Positions 33,729-42,568 of a stretch of DNA of 64,000 nt are shown piece by piece; position 1 is the first letter of the stretch, and each line of letters starts with the position of its first letter. The notes under the pieces are model-generated. The model saw nothing but the letters and a program-made list of their open reading frames with translations, had not been told where the DNA came from and searched no databases. Both the position numbers and the translations under genes were made by a program. Origin of the DNA: Teretinema sp942493045 (GTDB lineage: Bacteria; Spirochaetota; Spirochaetia; Treponematales; Treponemataceae). Where the stretch lies: assembly GCA_942493045.1 (NCBI GenBank), contig OW818665.1, positions 2,976,001 to 3,040,000 on the forward strand. The letters are read 5' to 3'.

Positions 33729-36725
33729 ATGAAGCTCTCTTTGTGTAAGCTCAAAAAACTGTGCCTGGCGCAGTTTGTTTTGCTCTTGATATGCGGTTCC
33801 CTTTCCGGTGAGCCGTTGTTTCGTTTCCACGCCATTACCGATGTGTTACCATCCCTTTCCATATCATCAATAGCCCAGGATTCCCGGGGCTTCTTGTGGT
33901 ATGGCACCCAGGGCGGTCTGGTAATGTACAATGGAAACGACTATAGCATTTATTCTTCCATACCTTTTGCCGAGAACACGCTTTCTTCCAATCTGATCCA
34001 GACGATGATGATGGACGAAAAGGATATTCTGTGGGTTGGAACCTATGCCGGTTTGGACCGCTACGATATTGCAACCGGTCTTTTTAAGAATTATTCCATC
34101 GGGAATGATGTGGTTGTTTCCATTTACCGGGATTCCCGGGGACGGCTGTGGGCTGGAACCTTAGCCGGTCTGGGCTGTCTGGAAAAGGATTCCGAGGTTT
34201 TTGTACTCTATACCAAGGAAAATCCGGACCGTTTCATTGCCGACAATACCGTACGCAATGTCTACGAGGATTCCCGGGGTATCATTTACGCTTCCACCTA
34301 TAACGGCCTGCAGCAATATAATCCGGACACCGATTCCTTTGTACCGAGTACCCTGCTGCTGGAGGGCAATCCGGCTTCTTCCGGGGTTATCTACGGCGTC
34401 AAGGAAGACAATGACGGCAATTACTGGGTGGTGCGCTGGGGTACGGGCCTGATCCGCATTGACGGGAAAACCCGTGAATATACCGTTTTCCCGCTGAAGG
34501 ACAATCGCACCTACAATATCAATACCGACTTTGACCCTGATCTGGTGCTGGTAGGTACCTGGGGCGGCGGTCTGAATGTTTTTGATAAGCAGAGCGGCGA
34601 GATCATCGACTATACCATGCACTCTCCTCCGGGAAAGCGCTTGTCCAACGATATCGTCTATTCCCAGTTTGTGGACAATACCGGCCTGCTCTGGTTGGGC
34701 ACCAACGGCGGCGGGCTGAATGTCTACGACAGCCAGCACTCCTGGTTTTCTTCGGTCAACGCGGTCGGTGAAGGCGAGGTCGGCCTGCCGGTCGGCAAGA
34801 TTAACGCGCTGATGGAGGGCCCGGACGGCGAAATCTGGGTGTCGGTTGTCGGTAAGGGCATTACCCGTTATAACCCGCGCACCGAGACGTTCATCCAGCA
34901 TCGCGCCGAACAGGGGAGAGCCGGTTCTCTGATTTCGGACACGGTTTACTGTTTTGCCTGGGGGCCTGAGAATACAGTGTATGTCGGTACCGACAAAGGA
35001 CTTGTTCAATATGATATTTCCCGCTCCCGTTTTACCGCGGTGAGCTGGTTTCAGAAGTTTGATCTCGGGCCTACCGAGCAGAATGTGTATTTTATCAGCC
35101 AGGGCAAGGACGGCTCGCTGTGGATCGGGATTTTTAACGGTGGGATTGTGCGCTATTTTCCGGACAGCGGCCGTTTTATCCGATACCGACATGACCCGGC
35201 TAACCTTTCCAGTCTCAGCGACAACCTAGTGTATTTCGCGGAAGCCGACAGTTCCGGTCAGATGTGGATCGGTACCAACAAAGGCCTGAATGCCTTTCAG
35301 GAAGACAGCGGTAGCTTTACCCGTTACACCTACGACCGGACTAACCGCAACGGTATCAGCAGTAATACGGTGTATTCGTTCTACGAGCATACCGACGGAT
35401 CTCTGTGGTTCGGCACCCGTAACGGCGGTTTAACCAGCTTTAATCCGGAAAACGGAACCTTCTCGCATGTTACCAGCGAGCAGGGCCTGCCCTCCGATAC
35501 GATTGTAGGCATCTGTCCTTCCAATGATGACAAGTTGTGGGCCGCTACCCAGAATGGACTGGTGCAGTACGATATCGTCAAGAAGACTCTGTCCATTTTT
35601 AAAACCTCCGATGGTTTGATCAGCCAGCAGTTCAACGCCGCGGCTACCACTTCGCGGGACGGTATCCGGTACTTCGGTACGCCCTTGGGTTTGGTGTACT
35701 TCTCCGAGAAAGACCTGGAAGGGACCGCCCAGCGGAGTCCCGCGATCGGCCTGACCTCCCTGGTGATCAACAATAAAAACCTGCGTATACCGTTTGGCGG
35801 TCAGGTAAAGCCCGGTCTGCGTCTGGAATCCGATCAGCGTAACCTTACCTTGGGCTACGCGGCCCTGAATTTCTCCCCGTTGGCTCGCTACTCCTATTCA
35901 TATCGCCTGGAAGGCTATGATGAGCAGTGGGTTTTCGCCGGAGAGCGCAAATACGCCATGTATACCAATTTGAATCCGGGAAAGTATCTGTTCCGAGTGC
36001 GTATTGATGGACTTTACAACGGTGAGGCCGGCCGGGAAACAGAGCTCTCGTTTGAGATTCAAAAACCGGTCTATGCCCGCTGGTGGGCCCTGTCTTTGTA
36101 CGCCCTGCTGGCGCTGGCCGCCGTTTACCTCGGACTGCGTTTCCGCAGCAGCATCGAGAAGGTCGGCGAACTGGAATTAACCACCAGCACCCTGGAGTCA
36201 AAGAATATTCATCTTAAGCAGCTCTCGTATCAGGACGCCCTGACCGGTATCCCTAACCGGCGCAACTTTGAGTATGTCATCAGCCGGGAGTGGCAGGCGG
36301 CCCTGGTTCGCAAGGATTGCTTATCGGTACTGATGATCGATATTGATTTTTTCAAACAGTATAACGATACCTATGGTCATCTAGCCGGGGATGAAGCCCT
36401 GAAAAAAGTCGCGCAGGCCATAAAGAGCGCTCTGTTCCGTGTTTCGGATGTCTGCGCCCGTTACGGTGGCGAGGAATTTGTGGTGGTACTGCCGGATACT
36501 AATACTGAGAACGCCTATGCCATCTGTGAACGCGTCATGCATGCCATCGCGATGTGCGACATCCCGTCCCAGACTGAAATCGGCTCTCTGCTGAGTGTCA
36601 GTATCGGCTGCTTCACCGGCATTCCCGAACCGGGCTTTACCTATGACCAGTTTATACTGAAGGCCGACCAGGCCCTATACAAGGCTAAAAAGGACGGCCG
36701 CAACCGCATCTCGGTAACCGTTTAG
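33729..36725 (+). CDS. Periplasmic propeller sensor with GGDEF output (diguanylate cyclase)
   Basis: About 998 residues from the ATG at 33729, which opens a signal peptide; an ATG at 33669 overlaps the RDD stop and would add 20 residues. The extracytoplasmic part is a beta-propeller of Reg_prop repeats (DSRGFLWYGTQGG, DKDILWVGTYAG-like and WIGTNGGGLN phrases), then a Y_Y_Y domain (about 700-770) ending in one membrane segment (WALSLYALLALAAVYLGL) and a short coiled coil. The cytoplasmic GGDEF domain has RYGGEEF as active site and the inhibitory I-site RVSD five residues before it, so product feedback is expected. It should make c-di-GMP in response to an external ligand, in contrast to the usual propeller histidine kinases. 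Confidence 0.9.
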   Translation: MKLSLCKLKKLCLAQFVLLLICGSLSGEPLFRFHAITDVLPSLSISSIAQDSRGFLWYGTQGGLVMYNGNDYSIYSSIPFAENTLSSNLIQTMMMDEKDILWVGTYAGLDRYDIATGLFKNYSIGNDVVVSIYRDSRGRLWAGTLAGLGCLEKDSEVFVLYTKENPDRFIADNTVRNVYEDSRGIIYASTYNGLQQYNPDTDSFVPSTLLLEGNPASSGVIYGVKEDNDGNYWVVRWGTGLIRIDGKTREYTVFPLKDNRTYNINTDFDPDLVLVGTWGGGLNVFDKQSGEIIDYTMHSPPGKRLSNDIVYSQFVDNTGLLWLGTNGGGLNVYDSQHSWFSSVNAVGEGEVGLPVGKINALMEGPDGEIWVSVVGKGITRYNPRTETFIQHRAEQGRAGSLISDTVYCFAWGPENTVYVGTDKGLVQYDISRSRFTAVSWFQKFDLGPTEQNVYFISQGKDGSLWIGIFNGGIVRYFPDSGRFIRYRHDPANLSSLSDNLVYFAEADSSGQMWIGTNKGLNAFQEDSGSFTRYTYDRTNRNGISSNTVYSFYEHTDGSLWFGTRNGGLTSFNPENGTFSHVTSEQGLPSDTIVGICPSNDDKLWAATQNGLVQYDIVKKTLSIFKTSDGLISQQFNAAATTSRDGIRYFGTPLGLVYFSEKDLEGTAQRSPAIGLTSLVINNKNLRIPFGGQVKPGLRLESDQRNLTLGYAALNFSPLARYSYSYRLEGYDEQWVFAGERKYAMYTNLNPGKYLFRVRIDGLYNGEAGRETELSFEIQKPVYARWWALSLYALLALAAVYLGLRFRSSIEKVGELELTTSTLESKNIHLKQLSYQDALTGIPNRRNFEYVISREWQAALVRKDCLSVLMIDIDFFKQYNDTYGHLAGDEALKKVAQAIKSALFRVSDVCARYGGEEFVVVLPDTNTENAYAICERVMHAIAMCDIPSQTEIGSLLSVSIGCFTGIPEPGFTYDQFILKADQALYKAKKDGRNRISVTV

Positions 36726-36759
36726 GTTTGCGCGGCGCCCCCGTCGCTGGCCGGCGGGT

Positions 36760-36788
36760 TTGACTAAAATAATCACTATACCTATACT
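36760..36788 (+). promoter_or_regulatory. Promoter for a leaderless transcript (unknown gene upstream of tag)
   Basis: TTGACT (36760-36765), 17-base spacer, TATACT (36783-36788). The ATG at 36795 follows after six bases (CCTTGT), so the mRNA should begin at the start codon. Both boxes match the consensus at five of six positions. Confidence 0.8.
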
Positions 36789-36794
36789 CCTTGT

Positions 36795-37313
36795 ATGCTT
36801 GAAACCGCCCTGAAGGAATATTTTGCCACCGAGGCGCTGCGCAGTGACGAACGCTCTGAATTGCTGATCAGAATTGTGCGCAGCAGCGAGAAACGGCTGT
36901 GGCGGACCGCGTTTTGCGAAGCGCAGGCGCTGCTGTTCTTGCGTTCCAACGAGATTCCCTTCCAGGAGAACGCCGACAGCCTGATCGCTGAATTGACCAG
37001 GTCAAACGAAGCCGGAAAAAAGCGTATAAAGTGCAACTGGTTAGTCTGTTCCGAGCAGGGCGGCATTTATCTGCATGAAACAATTGCTTCAAAGGAGAAC
37101 CGCACCTATAAGGGAATGCGCAGCCGGTTCATGGTGTTAAATAAACTCAACGGGGTATTTTCCTTCGGGCCGGGACATATATTGAACGAGGTTGTTTCCG
37201 CGCGCCTGAAATTTCTGCTGGAAAATTACCGGCTGCTGGACCGCGCTAAATGGCTGGCGGAGCTCCGCTCCGTTATGGATTATTCATTCGAGGCCCTCGT
37301 CAGGGAGCGGTAG
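36795..37313 (+). CDS. Unknown cytoplasmic protein upstream of tag
   Basis: 172 residues, no signal peptide or membrane segment. It is mostly helical, with an unusual charged N-terminal region (YFATEALRSDERSELLIRIVR) and a conserved-looking core around FSFGPGHILNEVV near 124-136. No recognised domain. The strong leaderless promoter and the one-base gap to tag indicate that the two genes form one transcript. A DNA-repair partner for Tag is possible but there is no motif to support it. Confidence 0.5.
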   Translation: MLETALKEYFATEALRSDERSELLIRIVRSSEKRLWRTAFCEAQALLFLRSNEIPFQENADSLIAELTRSNEAGKKRIKCNWLVCSEQGGIYLHETIASKENRTYKGMRSRFMVLNKLNGVFSFGPGHILNEVVSARLKFLLENYRLLDRAKWLAELRSVMDYSFEALVRER

Positions 37314-37314
37314 T

Positions 37315-37887
37315 ATGCAAAGCGGACTGACGCGCTGCCGATGGGTAAATCTGAAAAACCCGAAGTATGTCGAGTACCATGACAAACAATGGGGTGTGCC
37401 CTTGCATGACGATTCCGCTCTGTTCGAGATGCTGATTCTGGAAGGCGCTCAGGCCGGTCTTTCCTGGGAGACGGTTCTGAATAAGCGCGAAGCCTACCGT
37501 GCCGCCTTCCGGGGCTTTGATCCGCGTACGGTCGCGCGATTTTCCGAGGAATACCTCGCGGAGCTTTTACAGAATCCGCTGATCATCCGTAATCGTCTGA
37601 AGCTCAAATCCGCCGTTACCAATGCCCGGGTCTTTCTGGAAATTCAAAAAGAAGCCGGCAGTTTTGATGCCTATCTCTGGGCCTATGTTGATAATCAACC
37701 CGTACAGCTGCGTTGCGCCGAGCTGAAGGATATCCCGGTGCGGGACGCCGTCTCCGACGCCCTTTCCCGGGACCTGAAAAAACGCGGCATGAGCTTCGTC
37801 GGCTCGACCATCATGTACGCCTACATGCAGGCTGTCGGAATGATCAACGCCCATACGACCGACTGCTTTCGCTCTCCGGCTTACTGA
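37315..37887 (+). CDS. tag: DNA-3-methyladenine glycosylase I
   Basis: 190 residues. The zinc-snap ligands of Tag are all present: C8 (RCRW), H22 (EYHD), H180 and C184 (INAHTTDC). The catalytic glutamate lies in LEGAQAGLSW. It removes 3-methyladenine from alkylated DNA in base excision repair. Length matches the family. GGGAG lies upstream of the ATG, which is one base after the previous stop. It ends 45 bases before a convergent gene. Confidence 0.94.
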   Translation: MQSGLTRCRWVNLKNPKYVEYHDKQWGVPLHDDSALFEMLILEGAQAGLSWETVLNKREAYRAAFRGFDPRTVARFSEEYLAELLQNPLIIRNRLKLKSAVTNARVFLEIQKEAGSFDAYLWAYVDNQPVQLRCAELKDIPVRDAVSDALSRDLKKRGMSFVGSTIMYAYMQAVGMINAHTTDCFRSPAY

Positions 37888-37932
37888 GGCCGGGCTGTCG
37901 ATCGCTCCGAAGCCGTAATGGCGATGGAGGTT

Positions 37933-39093
37933 CTATACCCGCTTAATTCCCAGAACCTTGAAGAGTGTTCTCTTGGTTTTACTCGCGAAAGTCCAGACCG
38001 CTCCCTTTTTTTTCCGGTATTTTATGTAGCGCGGACCCATATCAAGATAGGAGTCGAATTCAGCTTTGGTCATACCGATATCGTTTAAAAAGGGTTGGAG
38101 ATCCTGTTCTGTATATTTCGGCGCGCCTTCTGCTGCCAGTTTTTTAAGCGCTTCCTCCCGGGTCATTTGACCGGCCATAATTAAGCCGGCATATGTTAAA
38201 CGCGGTATCTCACTGCCTTTCCAGCGGCGATTATGAACGTAGGCGCTGGCTTTGTGTATGCCGCAATCGATATGCTCATCTTCCTTTCCGGAGGGAGACT
38301 GCCAGCCAAGCTCGGTCTGTATTGTCTTAAAAAGCGTCGCGTAATTCCAATCCAGATAGTCAGGCAGGTTAACCCAGGCGTAACTATGCAATCTGCGCTG
38401 GGCGCCCCACCAAAAGCGGTTATACCCGATCTTCCGTCTTAAGCTTCCGCTGTAGAGCAGTCGTTTATAGTTCTCGGCGTCGCGCTCGCCCTTGAAAACG
38501 TTCCGGATGAAGGACACCGGACCGCTCTGGAACATTTCCGGGGCGGTGGGTAATTCAACCTTGGCCGCGGAACCGCCGAATACCAGAGGGATGTTGTGCA
38601 TTTCGGCGACCAGCTCCGTGGTCATTCCAATCGCGCGCATGCAAATAGAACAAAAGTAACCGGTTTTTTTAATAAACAAACCAAAAAGTTCCTTCATCTG
38701 TTTGGGATCCATACAGTAGTACACATGCTCCACCCCAAGCCGTTGGCAGGCGCGGTCGATGTTTTGCTTGGCGTAATCCGTTAAATAACCGTTATCCATG
38801 GTAAAAGCCAACGGATGCAGGCCTAACTCTTTTACTGCCAAATATAAGACATACATGCTGTCTTTCCCGCCTGAAAGCGGTACTAGTACGTCAAAAGCCC
38901 GTTTCTTATTTTTCGCGTCCTTGCAGAGTTTATCCAGAACCAGACGCTTTTCCGACAGCTGCTGTTTTTGTTTTTCAAATGTGGCATGTTGCTTGTCATA
39001 GCTGTGGCACCGGGAGCATACCCCCTGTTCGTCAAAACTGATTCCCGGGAAACTCGAGTTTAAAACACAGCGCGTACATACTTTTTCTTCCAT
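37933..39093 (-). CDS. N-acetyl sugar amidotransferase-like PP-loop ATPase (WbpG/PseA type)
   Basis: 386 residues. An N-terminal zinc-like cysteine cluster (CTRCVLNSSFPGI, CSRCHSYD) is followed by the PP-loop SGGKDSMYVLYL, then a second cysteine pair (YFCSICMRAIG). This order is typical of WbpG/PseA/LegA-type enzymes that amidate or amidinate sugars for lipopolysaccharide or flagellin glycans with an ammonia-supplying partner. No partner glutaminase or glycan genes are next to it. AAGGA precedes the ATG and TATAAT is at 39132-39127. If spirochaetal, flagellin or surface glycan modification is a reasonable guess. Confidence 0.82.
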   Translation of the reverse strand: MEEKVCTRCVLNSSFPGISFDEQGVCSRCHSYDKQHATFEKQKQQLSEKRLVLDKLCKDAKNKKRAFDVLVPLSGGKDSMYVLYLAVKELGLHPLAFTMDNGYLTDYAKQNIDRACQRLGVEHVYYCMDPKQMKELFGLFIKKTGYFCSICMRAIGMTTELVAEMHNIPLVFGGSAAKVELPTAPEMFQSGPVSFIRNVFKGERDAENYKRLLYSGSLRRKIGYNRFWWGAQRRLHSYAWVNLPDYLDWNYATLFKTIQTELGWQSPSGKEDEHIDCGIHKASAYVHNRRWKGSEIPRLTYAGLIMAGQMTREEALKKLAAEGAPKYTEQDLQPFLNDIGMTKAEFDSYLDMGPRYIKYRKKKGAVWTFASKTKRTLFKVLGIKRV

Positions 39094-39246
39094 ATCAAAT
39101 CCTTCATTTCAATCTTTGTCAGAGACATTATACTTAAAAACTAGTGTATCCCGAGTTTTTGAAATTCACAAGAAGAGTATTATTTTGATTGAATGGCATC
39201 GTCCTAAGGCTCCGTCGTCACCCTCGCTTTGCAGCCTGCCAGCTCT

Positions 39247-41244
39247 TTAATCCTGCCAGTCCACAACCCCTTTTCCGGCGGCCGGACCCGCTCCGGAAGT
39301 GCGCAGGTCCGCGTCAAAACCATAAGCGCTGAATTGTCCATCGCCCCCGAGCAGGTTCATAAATTGCGGGTCAGCGAACAGGCTGACGCCGTCCTGCCCT
39401 AACCTCTGCCATTGTGAGAGCGTCAGGTATTGGGCGGTCGGCGGCTCGGTTCCCGCATCGCCAATCTGAAAAAAATTACCGTCGCGGGAACCCTGGCTTA
39501 CGTAATATATATTGCCGGACGATCGCACTTCGGGAAGCACTTCCTCAATATCATCAATATATAAGAAACGGGTAAAGGCGTTATCGCCATACACATAAAA
39601 AATATTATTGTTGATCGCGATACCCTGGTGGTTTGTGTACCCGAAAGGATGCGCTACCTGTGTGACGTTGCCCAGAATTTTGACAAGGCCTCCCATTCCG
39701 AAAACATTCCCTGAATATTGCGTGTTCCGGGCGACAAAGGTGTTATTGCTGATCCTGATATTCTTACTCGGCTTGTTGGCATCTATTATGCTGACAAAGA
39801 CCGTATTTTTTTCGGCTTCATTATTGGAGATCATGCGGTTGTTTCGCACGATAATATTTTCGGCCGCGCCTATCGCCAAGGCTGACTCAGCGTTGGTAAT
39901 GGTGTTGCGCTCGAAGGTGATATCCCGGATAATCTGATTCCAGGGCCCGTTGGGCGCAAGCTGAACCAGCAAATAGTTGTATCTGGTACCGCCGCCATTA
40001 TGCGCGGTTCCCTCCGTTTCGGGATCTATCCAGCCGTGAAAGTAGTTGTCTGAAACTTGCACGTTATTGCTGGTAAGTTCAGTGTTCCAGGGGGCTCCAT
40101 CTCCCTGGAACCCGCAGATCCGTAAGGCCGTTCTGCCGAACGCCGGGCGCGAGAAAGTATTTCCGGCGATGACACCCTTGTCGATCGAAGTATACCCAAT
40201 GTGATTCCCGGATAAATCGAAGGTGCTGTTCAAACAGGCAAACCGTGATCCCCATACGGCGAATAGCGTGACATTTCGCAGTGAATCGATGTAGGTGTTG
40301 CGGATGCTGGAATCAACGAAAAATGTCCCCGATGAGATTTCATTCACCGAATATTGGCCGATCACAAAAAGATCCGAATACAAATCCAGGGCGTCTACCC
40401 TCAAAAACAAAATATTGCGCGTTCCGCCGCCCTGCGCGAAGAAAAAGGTTCCGGCCTTATGCCCGTTGTAATCATCGAACCGGAAGTCGAGATCCACAAA
40501 AGCGATATGCGCCAGGCCGATGGACATCATATGAATGACAATCGCTCCGTCAGTCCCGCTGTACTCTATAACAGGTTTTGCTCCGCTGCCATAGGCGCCG
40601 AACATATAGCCCCAGGCCGGCCAAGCCCCGGGCATGATCCCCGATGCCCCCAGATCAAAGGTCTGTCCCCGGTTAAATAGTATACTGTCACCGGATTTAT
40701 ACAGGGACCCGGCCATTTCCGAAAAAGCTTTGCCGGCTGTGCGCCAGGGCCCGCGCAGGCCGCCGTCCGCCGTACTGGACAGGCCGTCATAACTGTCATT
40801 GCCAATTGCCGAGTCAACATAATAGGTCGCTCCGTCGCGCTCCAATACTACCACCGTTATCGCCGCGCTGTCGGTCTTGCCGGCAGCGTCCCGGATGGTC
40901 AATGTTGCCGTATAGCTGCCCGGAATCTCATAGACATGGCTGGCGTTAAAACCGTAAAAAGGAGGCGATCCATCCCCAAAGTCCCATTGGTATTCAGCGA
41001 TGTTTTCGCGCGGCGAAGATTGCCACCCTTGAAACAGCACGGGGAGGGGCGCGAAGTTTCTTGTTAGCCGGGCGCCCGGAAAACGGGTGTTAAAGTTAAT
41101 CAGGGAATTGCTGTCGTCGCGCCAGGGATAATCATCAACCGTGATTACCGCCGCCAGACTCATCCCGCTCCCGGTTACTAGTTTACAGCCCGGGAAGGTG
41201 AGCGCCAGAATTAAAAACAAGCCGGCGAAGATACTTGATTTCAT
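39247..41244 (-). CDS. Lipoprotein with PKD domain and right-handed beta-helix
   Basis: About 665 residues from the ATG at 41244 with CAGGAG upstream; an ATG at 41277 has no site. The signal peptide ends in LTFPGC. A PKD domain follows at about 60-140 (YQWDFGDGSPPFYGF, HVYEIPGSYTATLTI). The next ~450 residues form a parallel beta-helix: repeats such as VSDNYFHGW, FERNTITNAESALAIG, VRNNRMISNNEAEKNTV and ISNNTFVARNT. Typical of surface-exposed polysaccharide lyases or binding proteins, though no catalytic trio is assigned. It lies downstream of the toxin-antitoxin terminator. Confidence 0.75.
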   Translation of the reverse strand: MKSSIFAGLFLILALTFPGCKLVTGSGMSLAAVITVDDYPWRDDSNSLINFNTRFPGARLTRNFAPLPVLFQGWQSSPRENIAEYQWDFGDGSPPFYGFNASHVYEIPGSYTATLTIRDAAGKTDSAAITVVVLERDGATYYVDSAIGNDSYDGLSSTADGGLRGPWRTAGKAFSEMAGSLYKSGDSILFNRGQTFDLGASGIMPGAWPAWGYMFGAYGSGAKPVIEYSGTDGAIVIHMMSIGLAHIAFVDLDFRFDDYNGHKAGTFFFAQGGGTRNILFLRVDALDLYSDLFVIGQYSVNEISSGTFFVDSSIRNTYIDSLRNVTLFAVWGSRFACLNSTFDLSGNHIGYTSIDKGVIAGNTFSRPAFGRTALRICGFQGDGAPWNTELTSNNVQVSDNYFHGWIDPETEGTAHNGGGTRYNYLLVQLAPNGPWNQIIRDITFERNTITNAESALAIGAAENIIVRNNRMISNNEAEKNTVFVSIIDANKPSKNIRISNNTFVARNTQYSGNVFGMGGLVKILGNVTQVAHPFGYTNHQGIAINNNIFYVYGDNAFTRFLYIDDIEEVLPEVRSSGNIYYVSQGSRDGNFFQIGDAGTEPPTAQYLTLSQWQRLGQDGVSLFADPQFMNLLGGDGQFSAYGFDADLRTSGAGPAAGKGVVDWQD

Positions 41245-41335
41245 GATAAAACTCCTGGACAACTTTTTTAAAGGCATTGCCGCCTCTGACTATAGATCAG
41301 AGTATACCCTTTCTGCGTTAAAAAAAAGATGCCCG

Positions 41336-41374
41336 AAAAAAAAGCGCGGGCGGCCCGGCGGACGTTCCGCCCGC
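41336..41374 (-). terminator. Rho-independent terminator after the toxin-antitoxin operon
   Basis: On the minus strand an 8-bp GC stem (41374-41367 pairing with 41353-41346) with a 13-base loop is followed by GC and eight T bases (41343-41336). A second T run lies about 15 bases further. Position between mazF-like and the PKD lipoprotein fits transcription end of the former. Confidence 0.7.
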
Positions 41375-41466
41375 CGTCACGCTTTCCGCTTGTACTTTTT
41401 GAGGCCGGCGCCGGCCTCAAAAGATACCGCTGCAATCGTTGCCGCGGAAATGAAGCTGCCTATAAG

Positions 41467-41808
41467 TCAGCCCAGGTCAAAAACCAATCGTAGACCTTGT
41501 TCGGTTTTCTCAAGAATACGGGTATTTATTTTGCTTTCTTTTTTTATTAATCTGGTTCTGTCAATTGCAGAGACCTGTGATACGACAAGTACTGAATCTT
41601 TTGATAATTTTGAGTCATTCTTGGCAACGAATATATTTCCGGGAGCTTCTCCCATCAATACATTGGTGGTAAAGGGGATAACTAGCACGGTGTTCAATTT
41701 GCTTTTGTTTAAGGAATCAGCTTGGATGATTAAGACCGGTCTGTTGAACGCCGGTTCGCTGCCAAAAGATACACCGAAATCAGCCCACCATATTTCACCA
41801 CGAGTCAT
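41467..41808 (-). CDS. MazF/PemK-family toxin
   Basis: 113 residues of the typical MazF size and order: MTRGEIWWADFGVS at the start, then RPVLIIQADSLN, VLVIPFTTN and VVSQVSAIDRTRLIKK, matching PemK/MazF endoribonucleases that cut mRNA at short sequences. Start overlaps the antitoxin stop by 14 bases. The antitoxin binds and blocks the toxin and, with it, represses the promoter. Target sequence is unknown. Confidence 0.9.
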   Translation of the reverse strand: MTRGEIWWADFGVSFGSEPAFNRPVLIIQADSLNKSKLNTVLVIPFTTNVLMGEAPGNIFVAKNDSKLSKDSVLVVSQVSAIDRTRLIKKESKINTRILEKTEQGLRLVFDLG

Positions 41809-42043
41809 TCTTGGTTAACTCCCGTAAATTTTCTATGGCTACAGAATCATTAAGAGTGGGTCCATCAGGTAAAATTCTTGAGTACACTTCATTATATTTC
41901 TCGGTAATGCCTTCAATACTGTAATGACTGATATACTCCTCAATTGCTTTTGCATAAAGCTGACTGCGGGGAATACCCATTGATTTCGCGGTTTTTTCTG
42001 CCTCTTCATATAGTGTATCTGGAAGAGATATTGCTGTTTTCAT
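41795..42043 (-). CDS. Antitoxin with ribbon-helix-helix domain
   Basis: 82 residues. The N-terminal TAISLPDTLYEEAEKTAKSMGI is a ribbon-helix-helix DNA-binding motif (CopG/MazE-like), and the acidic, flexible C-terminal part (LPDGPTLNDSVAIENLRELT) is the usual toxin-wrapping tail. It is the first gene of a two-gene toxin-antitoxin operon. It has no ribosome binding site; the promoter at 42050-42078 ends six bases before the ATG, so its mRNA is probably leaderless. Confidence 0.85.
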   Translation of the reverse strand: MKTAISLPDTLYEEAEKTAKSMGIPRSQLYAKAIEEYISHYSIEGITEKYNEVYSRILPDGPTLNDSVAIENLRELTKNDSW

Positions 42044-42045
42044 AA

Positions 42046-42504
42046 TTAAAGTATAACTGCGGTATAACTTTTTTTCAAGTCTTTTAAATGTCCGCTGATG
42101 TGCCTGAATACCACATCCAGGTGTTCCTCCCTGGAATAAGAGCGGGAACCCTTTTTATAGGGAATCAGTATGATTCTGGAATCTAAAATATGAGTGTCGA
42201 TAATCAACTGGGCGTTTCTCAATTTGTCCCGTAATTCCGGTATGGTAAACTGCCTGTTTTCCCGGACGCCTTTTTCATTGACCTCGGTCAGTGAGCCTTT
42301 GAGGGGATTCGGTTTTCTTCCGTTCACAATATCTTCCACATTCCGGGCAAAGCTTTCGTGCCAGGAGAGCACATGGCAGAGCACATCCTTGGCCGACCAG
42401 TCGGTATATACAATTCTGCCAAAGTCATAGTTATTGTCAAAGAAAGCGTCAAACTCCTGTACGGTGTGAGACAGCTGTTCTGTATATTCTTTTGCCGTCA
42501 ACAT
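42046..42504 (-). CDS. DfsB/ClbS-like four-helix protein (DUF1706)
   Basis: 152 residues. The DinB-like four-helix-bundle layout is seen: LTAKEYTEQLSHTVQEFDAFF (helix 1), then YTDWSAKDVLCHVLSWHESF with W and H positions typical of DfsB, and EEHLDVVFRHISGHLKDLKK at the end. ClbS, a member, protects against colibactin, but most DfsB proteins are uncharacterised and a role for this one is open. GGGGAGG lies upstream of the ATG. Its stop overlaps the toxin-antitoxin promoter region, so transcription of this gene would run through that promoter. Confidence 0.7.
   Translation of the reverse strand: MLTAKEYTEQLSHTVQEFDAFFDNNYDFGRIVYTDWSAKDVLCHVLSWHESFARNVEDIVNGRKPNPLKGSLTEVNEKGVRENRQFTIPELRDKLRNAQLIIDTHILDSRIILIPYKKGSRSYSREEHLDVVFRHISGHLKDLKKSYTAVIL
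42050..42078 (-). promoter_or_regulatory. Promoter for the leaderless toxin-antitoxin transcript
   Basis: Minus strand TTGAAA (42078-42073), 17-base spacer, TATACT (42055-42050), then six bases to the ATG at 42043. It sits within the last codons of the DfsB-like gene. A short inverted repeat, AGTTATACT... with GTATAACT on the other side, straddles the -10 box and could be the antitoxin operator. Confidence 0.75.
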
Positions 42505-42568
42505 TTTTTTGAGTCCTCCCCGACTGCCTGCTTTTTGTTTACAGCCGCCTCTCTTCCCATCAGTCTTT

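Noticed and set aside
34161..35192. A 343-codon open frame on the minus strand inside the propeller-GGDEF gene
   Set aside because: It is the antisense of a well-supported gene with strong domain motifs; the frame is open because of codon bias and shows no family signature or ribosome site.
41397..41422. Perfect 26-base palindrome considered as a terminator
   Set aside because: The T run precedes and the A run follows the GC stem on both strands, so it lacks the trailing U run. The neighbouring 41336-41374 hairpin is the real terminator candidate.
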